A stretch of 7,252 nucleotides of DNA from Gammaproteobacteria bacterium. Its GTDB lineage: Bacteria > Pseudomonadota > Gammaproteobacteria > UBA9214. Location: NCBI GenBank assembly GCA_003454335.1, contig DMKK01000237.1:1-7252 (forward strand), in the 5' to 3' direction. Shown piece by piece: positions 1-5,502 of the stretch (positions are counted from its first letter, which is position 1; the number at the start of each line of letters is the position of its first letter). The notes beneath the pieces are model-generated. The model ran no database searches. It saw only the letters and a list, made by a program, of their open reading frames with translations, and had not been told where the DNA came from. Both the position numbers and the translations under genes were made by a program.

Positions 1-780
1 CTAGTAACGCACCGCTGGTGTTTCTATCCTGAGACCGTTGGAGCGCGACATGACATACAGCCCCATCAACCTGATTTCCTCGGAGTCCGCAGCAAAAGGT
101 TCGGCACGCATCAAGGTCAGGCATTGTTGTATGCGCTGGTGAAGATTCGTTATTTCCCCGGTTCCAAGCCGGTAAGCAGGGAAGCCATTGCCCTGCCCCT
201 GGCTGATCTTTTGCCCGCGTATCATTTGACCAGGATAGACATCATGACAATGGTAACAGGCCATATCAATCAATCCGTAGCGTGTTTTATACAGTTGTTC
301 GCCGGCTTCCAGTAATTTAGCCATGGGGCCGTCTGTTTGCACATTAACGGCTTCACCGATTGCCCGGTTGCGAACGAAGGTCTCCAGATCAACAAGGTCC
401 GGATGGTCGGTCGGTAGTGGTTTGCTGCCAGTGTTAGTATCGCGGCAACGGCTGATCCGCTTCTGCAGGGTCACGATTTCCGCAGCATCCTCATTGTATA
501 CAGGGTAGCGGGCAAGGTCCCTTGTATTCAGACTGGCACCGTCCTCGCCATGACAGTCAGCGCAGGCCTTGCCGGAGCCGGACTGTTTGCCGTTAAACAG
601 GACCTGCCCCCGCTCGACGGCAAGTAGCCCCGGATTCTCAAAATCATCATCCTGCATGGCACGTGATGCCGGCTTGATATATTCATAACCGGACCTGGCT
701 TCACCCGCCAAAGCCGCTGTTGTCGGAAGTGCCAGCAGGACAGCGCAAAAAAACCAGGGGGCTTTATTAAAATAAATCAT
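1..780 (-). CDS. soxA: SoxA, diheme c-type cytochrome subunit of L-cysteine S-thiosulfotransferase SoxXA
   Basis: SoxA is the catalytic subunit of periplasmic SoxXA, which oxidatively attaches thiosulfate to the carrier cysteine of SoxY at the start of the Sox pathway. The 259-residue protein has a Sec signal peptide with likely cleavage after Ala25 (AALA/GE). Two heme c sites are visible, CADCH at 73-77 and CYHCH at 175-179, so this is the diheme form. Cys112 (ISRC) fits the axial thiolate of heme 1. Cys220 (RIQQC) fits the active-site cysteine that ligates heme 2 and is modified to a persulfide in characterised SoxA proteins. The segment around 188-204 (RGQKISQGQGNGFPAYR) is typical of the family. 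The gene is complete, with TAG at the very edge of the window. It overlaps soxX by four bases (ATGA), so the two are translationally coupled. soxY, soxZ and soxB are not in the window; they could lie further left or elsewhere. Confidence 0.95.
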   Translation of the reverse strand: MIYFNKAPWFFCAVLLALPTTAALAGEARSGYEYIKPASRAMQDDDFENPGLLAVERGQVLFNGKQSGSGKACADCHGEDGASLNTRDLARYPVYNEDAAEIVTLQKRISRCRDTNTGSKPLPTDHPDLVDLETFVRNRAIGEAVNVQTDGPMAKLLEAGEQLYKTRYGLIDMACYHCHDVYPGQMIRGQKISQGQGNGFPAYRLGTGEITNLHQRIQQCLTLMRAEPFAADSEEIRLMGLYVMSRSNGLRIETPAVRY

Positions 781-1244
781 TTGAGCGTAGTCAGGTAGGC
801 AATGACATCCTCTACTTGCTGAGCCGTCAAGAAGGTTCTGCCACGATATTCTTCCCCGGGACGATTGATCAGGCGTGGATCGCGGTAGAAGCCGGGCATA
901 ATCGACACCGGGTTAATGTTGCGCGTGTCGACAACACGCAAACGAATCATGGGCACGGACAGGCGCGCAGCGATTCCCGCCAGTGGCGGCCCGATGGTAC
1001 CGTAGGCCTCGATGCCGGGAATGGGCAATTGGTGACAGGCCAGGCAATTACCGCGATTGCCGTCAGATGCGATCTCCTGGCCACGCTGCACATCACCCGC
1101 AAGGCCGCATAATGGCTCCGCAATCGCGTAATCCTCGACTTCCCAGCGACAGTAATCTTCAGGCAGACCACCCTGACCGCTTGCCACCCCGGTTAACGGC
1201 AAGCAGGCCATCAGCACAAGGATAAGGTTTTTATGAAGTTGCAT
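777..1244 (-). CDS. soxX: SoxX, monoheme c-type cytochrome subunit of SoxXA
   Basis: SoxX is the electron-accepting monoheme partner of SoxA in the periplasm. Starting at the ATG at 1244 gives 155 residues: a signal peptide (hydrophobic 7-20), CLACH heme site at 67-71, the GTIGPPL segment at 82-88, and Met116 in SIMPGF as the probable distal heme ligand. Cys32 and Cys46 precede the heme domain and could form a disulfide. The frame stays open upstream to a TTG at 1283, but that start has no ribosome binding site and would put 13 polar residues before the signal peptide. The ATG has a weak TTTTGGAAA just upstream. The gene ends inside the soxA start (ATGA overlap), showing a soxXA operon. This differs from the common soxXYZAB order because no soxYZ lies between X and A. 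Identification is firm; the start is likely but not certain. Confidence 0.93.
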   Translation of the reverse strand: MQLHKNLILVLMACLPLTGVASGQGGLPEDYCRWEVEDYAIAEPLCGLAGDVQRGQEIASDGNRGNCLACHQLPIPGIEAYGTIGPPLAGIAARLSVPMIRLRVVDTRNINPVSIMPGFYRDPRLINRPGEEYRGRTFLTAQQVEDVIAYLTTLK

Positions 1245-1304
1245 TTTCCAAAACGTAGACCTTGTAATTGCCTGTAATCTCAATGCGGACTATCGATTCA
1301 GCAC

Positions 1305-1332
1305 GAGTCGACGACTCCTGACAACCAGTATA
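1305..1332 (-). promoter_or_regulatory. Candidate soxXA -10 element with adjacent interrupted palindrome
   Basis: Read leftward, TATACT (1327-1332) is a good sigma-70 -10, but no convincing -35 sits 16-18 bases upstream, which would suit an activated promoter. Just downstream, where transcription would begin, lies GAGTCG-A-CGACTC (1305-1317), a 6+1+6 interrupted palindrome. Its place at about the first transcribed bases would suit a repressor operator. The binding protein is unknown, and the palindrome could also form a small leader hairpin. Confidence 0.3.
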
Positions 1333-1497
1333 AAAGAAAAAAGGACCTGGCGCGAAATAGCACTTACTTAAACACCTTGCCACGGGAGCACACAGAATCA
1401 CACCGAAGAAAAGCACCTTGTTGCCCACTGGATCAGAGTTACCGCTGTTTGCGAATCAGTCCCAGTCAATCCAGCCGTACCCGATTATTTCTCAATT

Positions 1498-1541
1498 AAC
1501 TGATCCGGATCAATTTCACCCATAAAATATGCAGTTAAAAT
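1498..1541 (+). promoter_or_regulatory. FNR/ANR-type box and class II promoter for the tetraheme cytochrome operon
   Basis: CTGATCCGGATCAA (1500-1513) matches the FNR/ANR/DNR consensus TTGAT-N4-ATCAA at 9 of 10 positions. It contains a 12-bp perfect palindrome, TGATCCGGATCA (1501-1512), and the symmetry extends as AA/TT outside one mismatch. A -10 hexamer TAAAAT lies at 1536-1541. That predicts a start near 1548 and puts the box centre (1506.5) at about -41.5, the classic class II activator position. No good -35 is present, as expected for such promoters. A second TAAAAT at 1523-1528 would place the box too close. The arrangement predicts induction at low oxygen or by nitrogen oxides. Confidence 0.6.
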
Positions 1542-1594
1542 CACTCCTTCATCTTGCCAGAGACGGCGGCAAGCAACAGGGGGGCAATACACTG

Positions 1595-2176
1595 ATGGAT
1601 AATGACAAGGGCGGTTCGCTTTGGTCCAAAATACGCAATCCGGCATACTGGTCGCTACTGTTTGTGGGCGTCGTGGCAGGAATTATCTTCTGGGGTGGGT
1701 TTAATACCGCCATGGAGGCCACCAACACCATGACATTTTGTATCTCCTGCCATGAAATGCGTGACAACGTCTATCAGGAGTACAAGGAAACCATCCATTA
1801 CAAGAACCCTTCAGGTGTTCAGGCCACCTGCTCTGACTGCCATGTACCCAGGCCCTGGATTTACAAGATTATTCGTAAGATAGAGGCATCCAGGGAGCTG
1901 TATCACAAGGTAATGGGGACAATTGACACACCGGAGAAGTTCGAGGCACACCGCCTGCACCTGGCAGAGCGTGTCTGGAAATCCATGCGCGCGACCGATT
2001 CCCGGGAATGCAGAAACTGTCATGATTTCAATTCCATGGATCTCAGTGAACAGGACCGCTACGCGCGCAAACGGCATGAACGCGCCCTGGCAAAAGGTGA
2101 GACCTGTATCGACTGCCATGATGGCATTGCCCACGAACTGCCCGAACGCCCGGATGATGACAATGACGAAGAGTAA
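1595..2176 (+). CDS. NapC/NirT-family tetraheme cytochrome c, membrane-anchored quinol-linked electron carrier
   Basis: NapC/NirT proteins sit in the inner membrane by one helix and pass electrons between quinol and periplasmic oxidoreductases. From the ATG at 1595 the protein has 193 residues, a normal family length: short cytoplasmic N-terminus, membrane helix at about 18-36, then four heme c motifs, CISCH 49-53, CSDCH 79-83, CRNCH 139-143 and CIDCH 171-175. The closing GIAHELP (177-183) is family-typical, and the C-terminus is very acidic. A start at 1529 would add 22 residues but lacks a ribosome binding site and precedes the predicted transcription start; the ATG at 1595 has AGGGGGG at 1578-1584. 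No nap, nir, nrf or tor reductase gene is in view, so its redox partner is unknown. Fourteen bases separate it from the ankyrin gene, indicating one operon. Confidence 0.9.
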   Translation: MDNDKGGSLWSKIRNPAYWSLLFVGVVAGIIFWGGFNTAMEATNTMTFCISCHEMRDNVYQEYKETIHYKNPSGVQATCSDCHVPRPWIYKIIRKIEASRELYHKVMGTIDTPEKFEAHRLHLAERVWKSMRATDSRECRNCHDFNSMDLSEQDRYARKRHERALAKGETCIDCHDGIAHELPERPDDDNDEE

Positions 2177-2190
2177 GGCTGACTAAATCC

Positions 2191-3132
2191 ATGAAAACAC
2201 AGTTATTACTACTGGTATTGATACTGCTGTCAGGGGGAGCAGTCTTCCAGGCGGAAGCCTCCCAGGACAGCAGACTCATTGATGCGGCCGAAGCAGGCGA
2301 AGTGGCCGAGGTGCGCAAGCTGTTATCCGACGGCGCCTCGGTGAATGCACATTCACCAATCGGCAAGACAGCATTGATGTTCGCTGCGCAGGAAGGCCAT
2401 TTGGAAGTAGTGGAACTCCTGCTGGACAACGGCGCCTATATCGAGGCCGAAACCAGCAATGGCTGCAAGGCATTGTACTGTGCTGCGGGTGCCGGCCAAC
2501 TGGAGGTGGTCAAACTTCTGCTGCAACGCGGTGCAAATTTTTCCGGCCAGACCCGGGCTGGTTGGAGCGTATTGTCGAATGCCGTGCGAGAAGGCCACAG
2601 TGAAGTCACAAAAATCCTGCTCGCAGCAGGCGCCGATCCGGAAGCAGTAGATAAAGAGGGTAACACCCCACTCATGCTGGCCGCCGGGAACGGGACGGTT
2701 GAGGTTACCGCGCTACTGATTAAAGCAGGGGCTGTTGTCAACCGGAGTGGTCCCTACGACGAGACGGCACTGATGAAGGCCGCATACGCCGGACACGTTG
2801 CGGTCATCCGCTTGCTGCTAAAGGCTGGCGCACAGATCAATACCAGGGATCTGGATGGCGCGACCGCACTGCTCTGGGCTGCGGAGCGCGGCATGACGGA
2901 GTCTGTAGCCACCCTCCTCGAGCAGGGTGCTGATATTGAAATAAGCAACGATGAGGGGTGGACGGCACTGTTCGAGGCTGCCAACAAGGGGCACGTGGAG
3001 ACAGTTCGCCTGCTGCTCAGGCAGGGCGCGCTGCCGACGGCGGTTGACAGTAGCGGTGCCTCGCCGATCGATTATGCGCGCAGCAACGAATACCAGCAGA
3101 TTGTCGACCTGCTGGAAGGTGGTTCGGGATAG
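2191..3132 (+). CDS. Exported ankyrin-repeat protein
   Basis: This 313-residue protein has a signal peptide (hydrophobic 5-19, likely cleavage after AEA at 21-23). Nearly all the rest is ankyrin repeats: about eight 33-residue units from residue 25, each with the pattern G-x-T-A-L-x-x-A-A-x-x-G-H-x-E-V-V-x-L-L-L-x-x-G-A, plus a C-terminal capping unit (GASPIDYARS...). No catalytic domain is attached, so the mature protein is a pure binding scaffold, probably periplasmic. It begins 14 bases after the cytochrome gene, with AAGG near that stop codon, so it should be co-expressed from the FNR-type promoter. Periplasmic ankyrin proteins are known in proteobacteria, for example AnkB beside catalase KatB in Pseudomonas aeruginosa, where it supports the activity of a heme enzyme. 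A similar helper role for a redox protein is only an inference here. Confidence 0.9.
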   Translation: MKTQLLLLVLILLSGGAVFQAEASQDSRLIDAAEAGEVAEVRKLLSDGASVNAHSPIGKTALMFAAQEGHLEVVELLLDNGAYIEAETSNGCKALYCAAGAGQLEVVKLLLQRGANFSGQTRAGWSVLSNAVREGHSEVTKILLAAGADPEAVDKEGNTPLMLAAGNGTVEVTALLIKAGAVVNRSGPYDETALMKAAYAGHVAVIRLLLKAGAQINTRDLDGATALLWAAERGMTESVATLLEQGADIEISNDEGWTALFEAANKGHVETVRLLLRQGALPTAVDSSGASPIDYARSNEYQQIVDLLEGGSG

Positions 3133-3150
3133 CGTAAAAACCCGGCCAAT

Positions 3151-3174
3151 AAAAAGGCGGCCCGAAGGCCGCCT
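3151..3174 (-). terminator. Intrinsic terminator between convergent ankyrin and dsrE2-like genes
   Basis: AGGCGGCC (3155-3162) and GGCCGCCT (3167-3174) form a perfect 8-bp stem closed by a CGAA tetraloop. Read leftward the stem is followed by a T-run (complement of 3151-3155, then ATT), about 25 bases after the dsrE2-like stop. Read rightward there is no T-run, so it mainly serves the minus strand but may also stop the ankyrin transcript ending at 3132. Confidence 0.85.
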
Positions 3175-3198
3175 GTCATACTCATCAATCAGGGCGAA

Positions 3199-3810
3199 TC
3201 AAACAAACAAGGTAATATCTGCGCCCTGCGCATTGGTGATATAGGTTGCGGCACCCGCCCATTCCGTCACTTCCGGGATAAAGTCTTCTTGCTTCCAGCC
3301 AAACAGGCCAACGGTCATCTGGCAGGCCACCAGCTTTACCTCGGCCTCAATACACAAATCACGCAATTCCGGAATGGTGGCAATACCATTGTTCTTCACC
3401 GTCATTTTCATCAGTGAAGTCGCCATATCCTCAAAACCAGGCACACCTGCCATCAGCAGGTTGGGCATATTCCATTCAATCCCCTGGAACCATTTAGGCC
3501 CAAAGGGCATCTTCATGGGCATGGCGGGATTGCCCAACGGGCTGATATTCGGCTTCAGGTCTTTCTTCAGCAACGCCAACCCGTAAAAGGTAAAAAATAG
3601 CGTGGTATCCCAGCCCAGTGCGGCGGCAGTTGATGCAAGAATGAAGGGTGGATAGGCCCAGTCGAGCGTGCCCTTGGTAACCATGATGGAAAGCCTGGGA
3701 GTCTTGCCGCTCTCCTGTTGCGCCATTTTCTCTGCAAAGCGCTGATCGAACCACCCTTTCAACTCATCCGCCGACATCTCTGCAAGGGATTTTCCTGAAA
3801 CATCACCCAT
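3199..3810 (-). CDS. dsrE2: DsrE2-type protein (DsrE/DsrF/DrsH-like family)
   Basis: The protein has 203 residues. DsrE2 proteins are sulfur-transfer relatives of DsrE/TusD; in sulfur oxidisers they often accompany TusA and a rhodanese and are thought to carry or move persulfide or thiosulfonate sulfur. Visible parts are a charged helical N-terminus (1-36), a first beta strand SIMVTKGTLDWA (41-52), a hydrophobic stretch (55-81) that could touch or enter the membrane, a Met/Pro-rich middle (95-125), and ELRDLCIEAEVKLVACQMT (148-166). Cys163 is at the conserved family position; Cys153 is a second candidate. The start is secure: AGGAGG lies seven bases upstream of ATG. No rhodanese or TusA gene is adjacent, which is unusual for DsrE2, and the next gene upstream is a small unknown protein 190 bp away. 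A stem-loop ends the unit at 3155-3174. Confidence 0.85.
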   Translation of the reverse strand: MGDVSGKSLAEMSADELKGWFDQRFAEKMAQQESGKTPRLSIMVTKGTLDWAYPPFILASTAAALGWDTTLFFTFYGLALLKKDLKPNISPLGNPAMPMKMPFGPKWFQGIEWNMPNLLMAGVPGFEDMATSLMKMTVKNNGIATIPELRDLCIEAEVKLVACQMTVGLFGWKQEDFIPEVTEWAGAATYITNAQGADITLFV

Positions 3811-3833
3811 TGCCTAACCTCCTGAATTTATGC

Positions 3834-3952
3834 GCTGGTCAGCCCGGAACCAGCAAACAAAACAATAAATACCGGCCAACCCGTTACAGCCTGCACCATA
3901 CCCAAGTAGTGGTCAGGAGCCTGTCCGAAACAATCTGCCGCGGCCAGGCTCC
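3834..3952. repeat. Inverted repeats in the leader/intergenic region upstream of the dsrE2-like gene
   Basis: Two inverted repeats lie in the 190-bp gap: GCTGGT (3834-3839) with ACCAGC (3849-3854), a 6-bp stem 24 bases before the dsrE2-like start, and GGAGCCTG (3916-3923) with CAGGCTCC (3945-3952), 8 bp around a 21-base loop. GGTCAG also recurs at 3837, 3911 and 3965. No T-run follows either stem, so they are not simple terminators. Their role is unknown. Confidence 0.35.
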
Positions 3953-4000
3953 CGGGATGTTACAGGTCAGCCGTCGTCTACACCCCCTTCACATGAGGGG

Positions 4001-4267
4001 CTAAATCGGACCAATCAGTTTGGCTTTCAGGTTCAGTGAATTGAAGCTTTTCAGCACATCATGCGACGAATAAATCTCCCTGTTATATTTCGTCAGCACC
4101 AGATGGTTTCGCAACAGGCAGAATTCTGCCCCTATGATCCCATCCGTCTTTTCCAGCGCGGATACCACAAGATTCCGTTGTTCTTCCCCAAGGTCTTCGC
4201 TTACATGCACAACAATTTCAACAGCATTCTTTGCTTCACCAGCTACATGTTGCACTGCCTGATCCAT
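4001..4267 (-). CDS. Small protein with ferredoxin-like (HMA-like) pattern, function unknown
   Basis: I do not recognise a named family. The 88-residue product alternates predicted strands and helices as beta-alpha-beta-beta-alpha-beta: VEIVVHVS (16-23), EEQRNLVVSALEKT (28-41), IIGAEFCL (44-51), HLVLTKY (55-61), HDVLKSFNSL (69-78), AKLIGP (82-87). This resembles the heavy-metal-associated fold, but the metal CxxC is absent; there is one cysteine, Cys50. The ATG at 4267 is preceded by an excellent AGAGGAG with seven-base spacing. A longer frame to 4306 would add 13 residues without such a site. TATACT on the minus strand (4287-4292) could be its -10. It lies 190 bp upstream of the dsrE2-like gene on the same strand and may be co-transcribed with it, suggesting but not proving a sulfur or metal role. 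Confidence 0.7.
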   Translation of the reverse strand: MDQAVQHVAGEAKNAVEIVVHVSEDLGEEQRNLVVSALEKTDGIIGAEFCLLRNHLVLTKYNREIYSSHDVLKSFNSLNLKAKLIGPI

Positions 4268-4286
4268 AGTAGAGCTCCTCTCTTTG

Positions 4287-4292
4287 AGTATA
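4287..4292 (-). promoter_or_regulatory. Candidate -10 for the small 88-residue protein gene
   Basis: TATACT read leftward matches the sigma-70 -10 at five of six bases and would start transcription about 13 bases before the coding region, just ahead of the AGAGGAG ribosome site. No good -35 is visible at the usual spacing, so support is weak. Confidence 0.25.
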
Positions 4293-4449
4293 TTCACTGC
4301 ATTCATTACGCCAGAAAAAACTATCAGTCTTCGGTTGGTTTCTTGACTAACAGCGCGAAGCCTACACCCAAAAGATATATATCACCAAACGCTGATAAGT
4401 AAGTAGGAATACGTATATCCAGTCTCATTAAGTTATAGAATTATACGTC

Positions 4450-4463
4450 GCCGGGTTTCCGGC
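4450..4463 (+). other. Leader hairpin before the tail-collar-domain gene
   Basis: GCCGG (4450-4454) and CCGGC (4459-4463) form a 5-bp GC stem with a GTTT loop, 19 bases before the ATG at 4483 and just ahead of the AGGTAGGA ribosome site. It follows an AT-rich stretch that includes GATATATATC (4374-4383). It could stabilise the leader or tune translation; no known riboswitch is recognised. Confidence 0.3.
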
Positions 4464-4482
4464 AGATAACAGGTAGGACACT

Positions 4483-4995
4483 ATGAAATCACTATTTATA
4501 ACCTGCATTATTACCACGTTCGCACTGGCATCCCTGGCCATGCCGGCAGCGGGCCAGCCTCCGGTAACAAACGGTGCGTCAGCACCGGCAGCCGGCCTGC
4601 CAACCGGAGTCATTGTGATGTGGAGTGGTCCGCTCGATGCTATTCCTGCCGGATGGGCGCTTTGTGACGGCAAGGATGGCACACCGGATCTGAGCAACCG
4701 CTTTGTACTCGGTGCAGGTGCTGCCGACGAATACCTGGGCAGTACCGGCGGCTCGCGCACCCACAAGCACCGGGCCGGAAATCACACCCATCAGATAGAC
4801 CCGCCTTCCTTGCGACTGCGCCCGGTCTATGGCTATTCCGGTTATCGAGGTACCGGCACACGCGGGCGCTCCTACACATTACCGGAGCAGACATTCAACT
4901 TGCGCTCGTTCAAATCGGGCCCGACAACGGTCATACCGGATTCAGTGTCGCACCTGCCGCCCTATTACAAAATCGCCTTTATTATGAAAGAATGA
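4483..4995 (+). CDS. Exported phage tail-collar-domain protein
   Basis: The 170-residue product begins with a clear signal peptide (hydrophobic 4-20, cleavage near AMPAAG/Q at 23-24). The remainder is one phage tail-collar domain: GVIVMWSGP (42-50), then IPAGWALCDG, GTPDLSNRFVLGAG and the characteristic C-terminal HLPPYYKIAFIMK. In phages this domain sits in short tail fibres. Here it is a stand-alone exported protein with no phage genes around it, so it is more likely a domesticated extracellular or cell-surface module than a prophage remnant. A histidine-rich stretch in the middle (THKHRAGNHTHQ) could bind metal, as histidine clusters do in some trimeric fibre tips. AGGA at 4475-4478 precedes the ATG by four bases. 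It is transcribed away from the 88-residue protein gene and appears to be a single-gene unit. Confidence 0.8.
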   Translation: MKSLFITCIITTFALASLAMPAAGQPPVTNGASAPAAGLPTGVIVMWSGPLDAIPAGWALCDGKDGTPDLSNRFVLGAGAADEYLGSTGGSRTHKHRAGNHTHQIDPPSLRLRPVYGYSGYRGTGTRGRSYTLPEQTFNLRSFKSGPTTVIPDSVSHLPPYYKIAFIMKE

Positions 4996-5094
4996 TTTCA
5001 ACCAACAAGAAGCCGGATACGAAGGACATCCACATAAAATTCTTTTTTAGTGGTGACACCTCAATTCATTGAGTGCCATTCAGGCCTTCCAGGA

Positions 5095-5472
5095 TTAAAC
5101 GGCAGCGCTTACATAACCAAAATCAGCCTGCCAGTTACCGCGACGGTAATCCAGCGTCAGCCAGTGCGGGATAAAACGCTCGGGTTTGATAATCGGCATA
5201 TCCATCACCGGGGGATTGTCGCGTTCAACGTCCCGCATCGCACAGGTCTGCGTCACCACCGGACGAAACCTGGCCATCAGTTTGTCAGCCAGCGCGACAG
5301 CACCCGGGCCGTCAAGCGACTCACGCACATAGACCCGCTTGCGGATCAGGCAACTGAAATACAATTCCATTTCCAGGAACAGGGTTCCCGTACGACGATC
5401 CAGCTGTAGCTGCGCCTGCCGGCTGACAGTCAATTCCAGGGGCCGGCCCTGGAAAGTAATGGTGCGCTGCAT
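5095..5472 (-). CDS. Conserved-looking hypothetical protein downstream of the DsrC-like gene
   Basis: I do not recognise this 125-residue protein. It has no signal peptide or membrane helix and reads as a soluble, beta-rich, Arg-rich cytoplasmic protein: ITFQGRPLELTV (5-16), LQLDRRTGTLFLEMELYFSC (22-41), RKRVYVRE (44-51), a helix around 58-70, then FRPVVTQTC (69-77). Cysteines are Cys41 and Cys77. It starts 30 bases after the DsrC-like stop on the same strand, so it is probably in that transcription unit and may work with it. Two things are odd: the gap contains a terminator-like stem with T6, and the ATG at 5472 has no recognisable Shine-Dalgarno (the preceding bases read TTTTTTGCTAACCC). 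Its expression may therefore be low or regulated. Codon use and length support a real gene. Confidence 0.65.
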   Translation of the reverse strand: MQRTITFQGRPLELTVSRQAQLQLDRRTGTLFLEMELYFSCLIRKRVYVRESLDGPGAVALADKLMARFRPVVTQTCAMRDVERDNPPVMDMPIIKPERFIPHWLTLDYRRGNWQADFGYVSAAV

Positions 5473-5480
5473 GGGTTAGC

Positions 5481-5501
5481 AAAAAAGCCCGACAAGGGGG
5501 C
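5481..5501 (-). terminator. Short terminator-like hairpin between the DsrC-like gene and its downstream neighbour
   Basis: On the minus strand GCCC-CCTTGTC-GGGC (5501 down to 5487) forms a 4-bp GC stem with a 7-base loop, immediately followed by TTTTTT (5486-5481). It lies right after the DsrC-like TAA at 5503. The short stem suggests partial termination, which would make the downstream gene less expressed than the DsrC-like gene. Confidence 0.5.
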
Positions 5502-5502
5502 C

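Larger units (their letters stand above)
1245..1594. other. Divergent control region between soxXA and the cytochrome/ankyrin operon
   Basis: These 350 bp hold no convincing gene; an open frame on the minus strand (1231-1428) has no ribosome binding site and no recognisable protein. The region is AT-richer than its flanks and carries a candidate sox -10, a palindrome near the sox start and an FNR-type promoter facing right, each listed separately. Confidence 0.6.

Noticed and set aside
1197..1220. Possible lipobox (LMAC) in the SoxX signal peptide
   Set aside because: Met before Ala-Cys is not typical, the cysteine sits inside the hydrophobic core, and a normal signal peptidase I site follows.
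1242..1283. TTG start for soxX adding 13 residues
   Set aside because: There is no Shine-Dalgarno, and the extension would precede an otherwise normal signal peptide.
1529..1594. Upstream ATG of the tetraheme cytochrome adding 22 residues
   Set aside because: It has no ribosome site, adds a stretch not typical of NapC, and lies upstream of the start predicted from the FNR-type promoter.
4343..4383. TTGACT followed by an AT-rich stretch as a promoter for the collar-domain gene
   Set aside because: The gap from TTGACT to the first TATA-like hexamer is about 25 bases or more, too long for sigma-70.
4996..5094. Terminator between the collar-domain gene and the 125-residue gene
   Set aside because: CTCAA-TTCA-TTGAG (5060-5073) is a weak AT-rich stem without a T-run in either direction, and the T-rich run at 5041-5048 is not preceded by a good stem.
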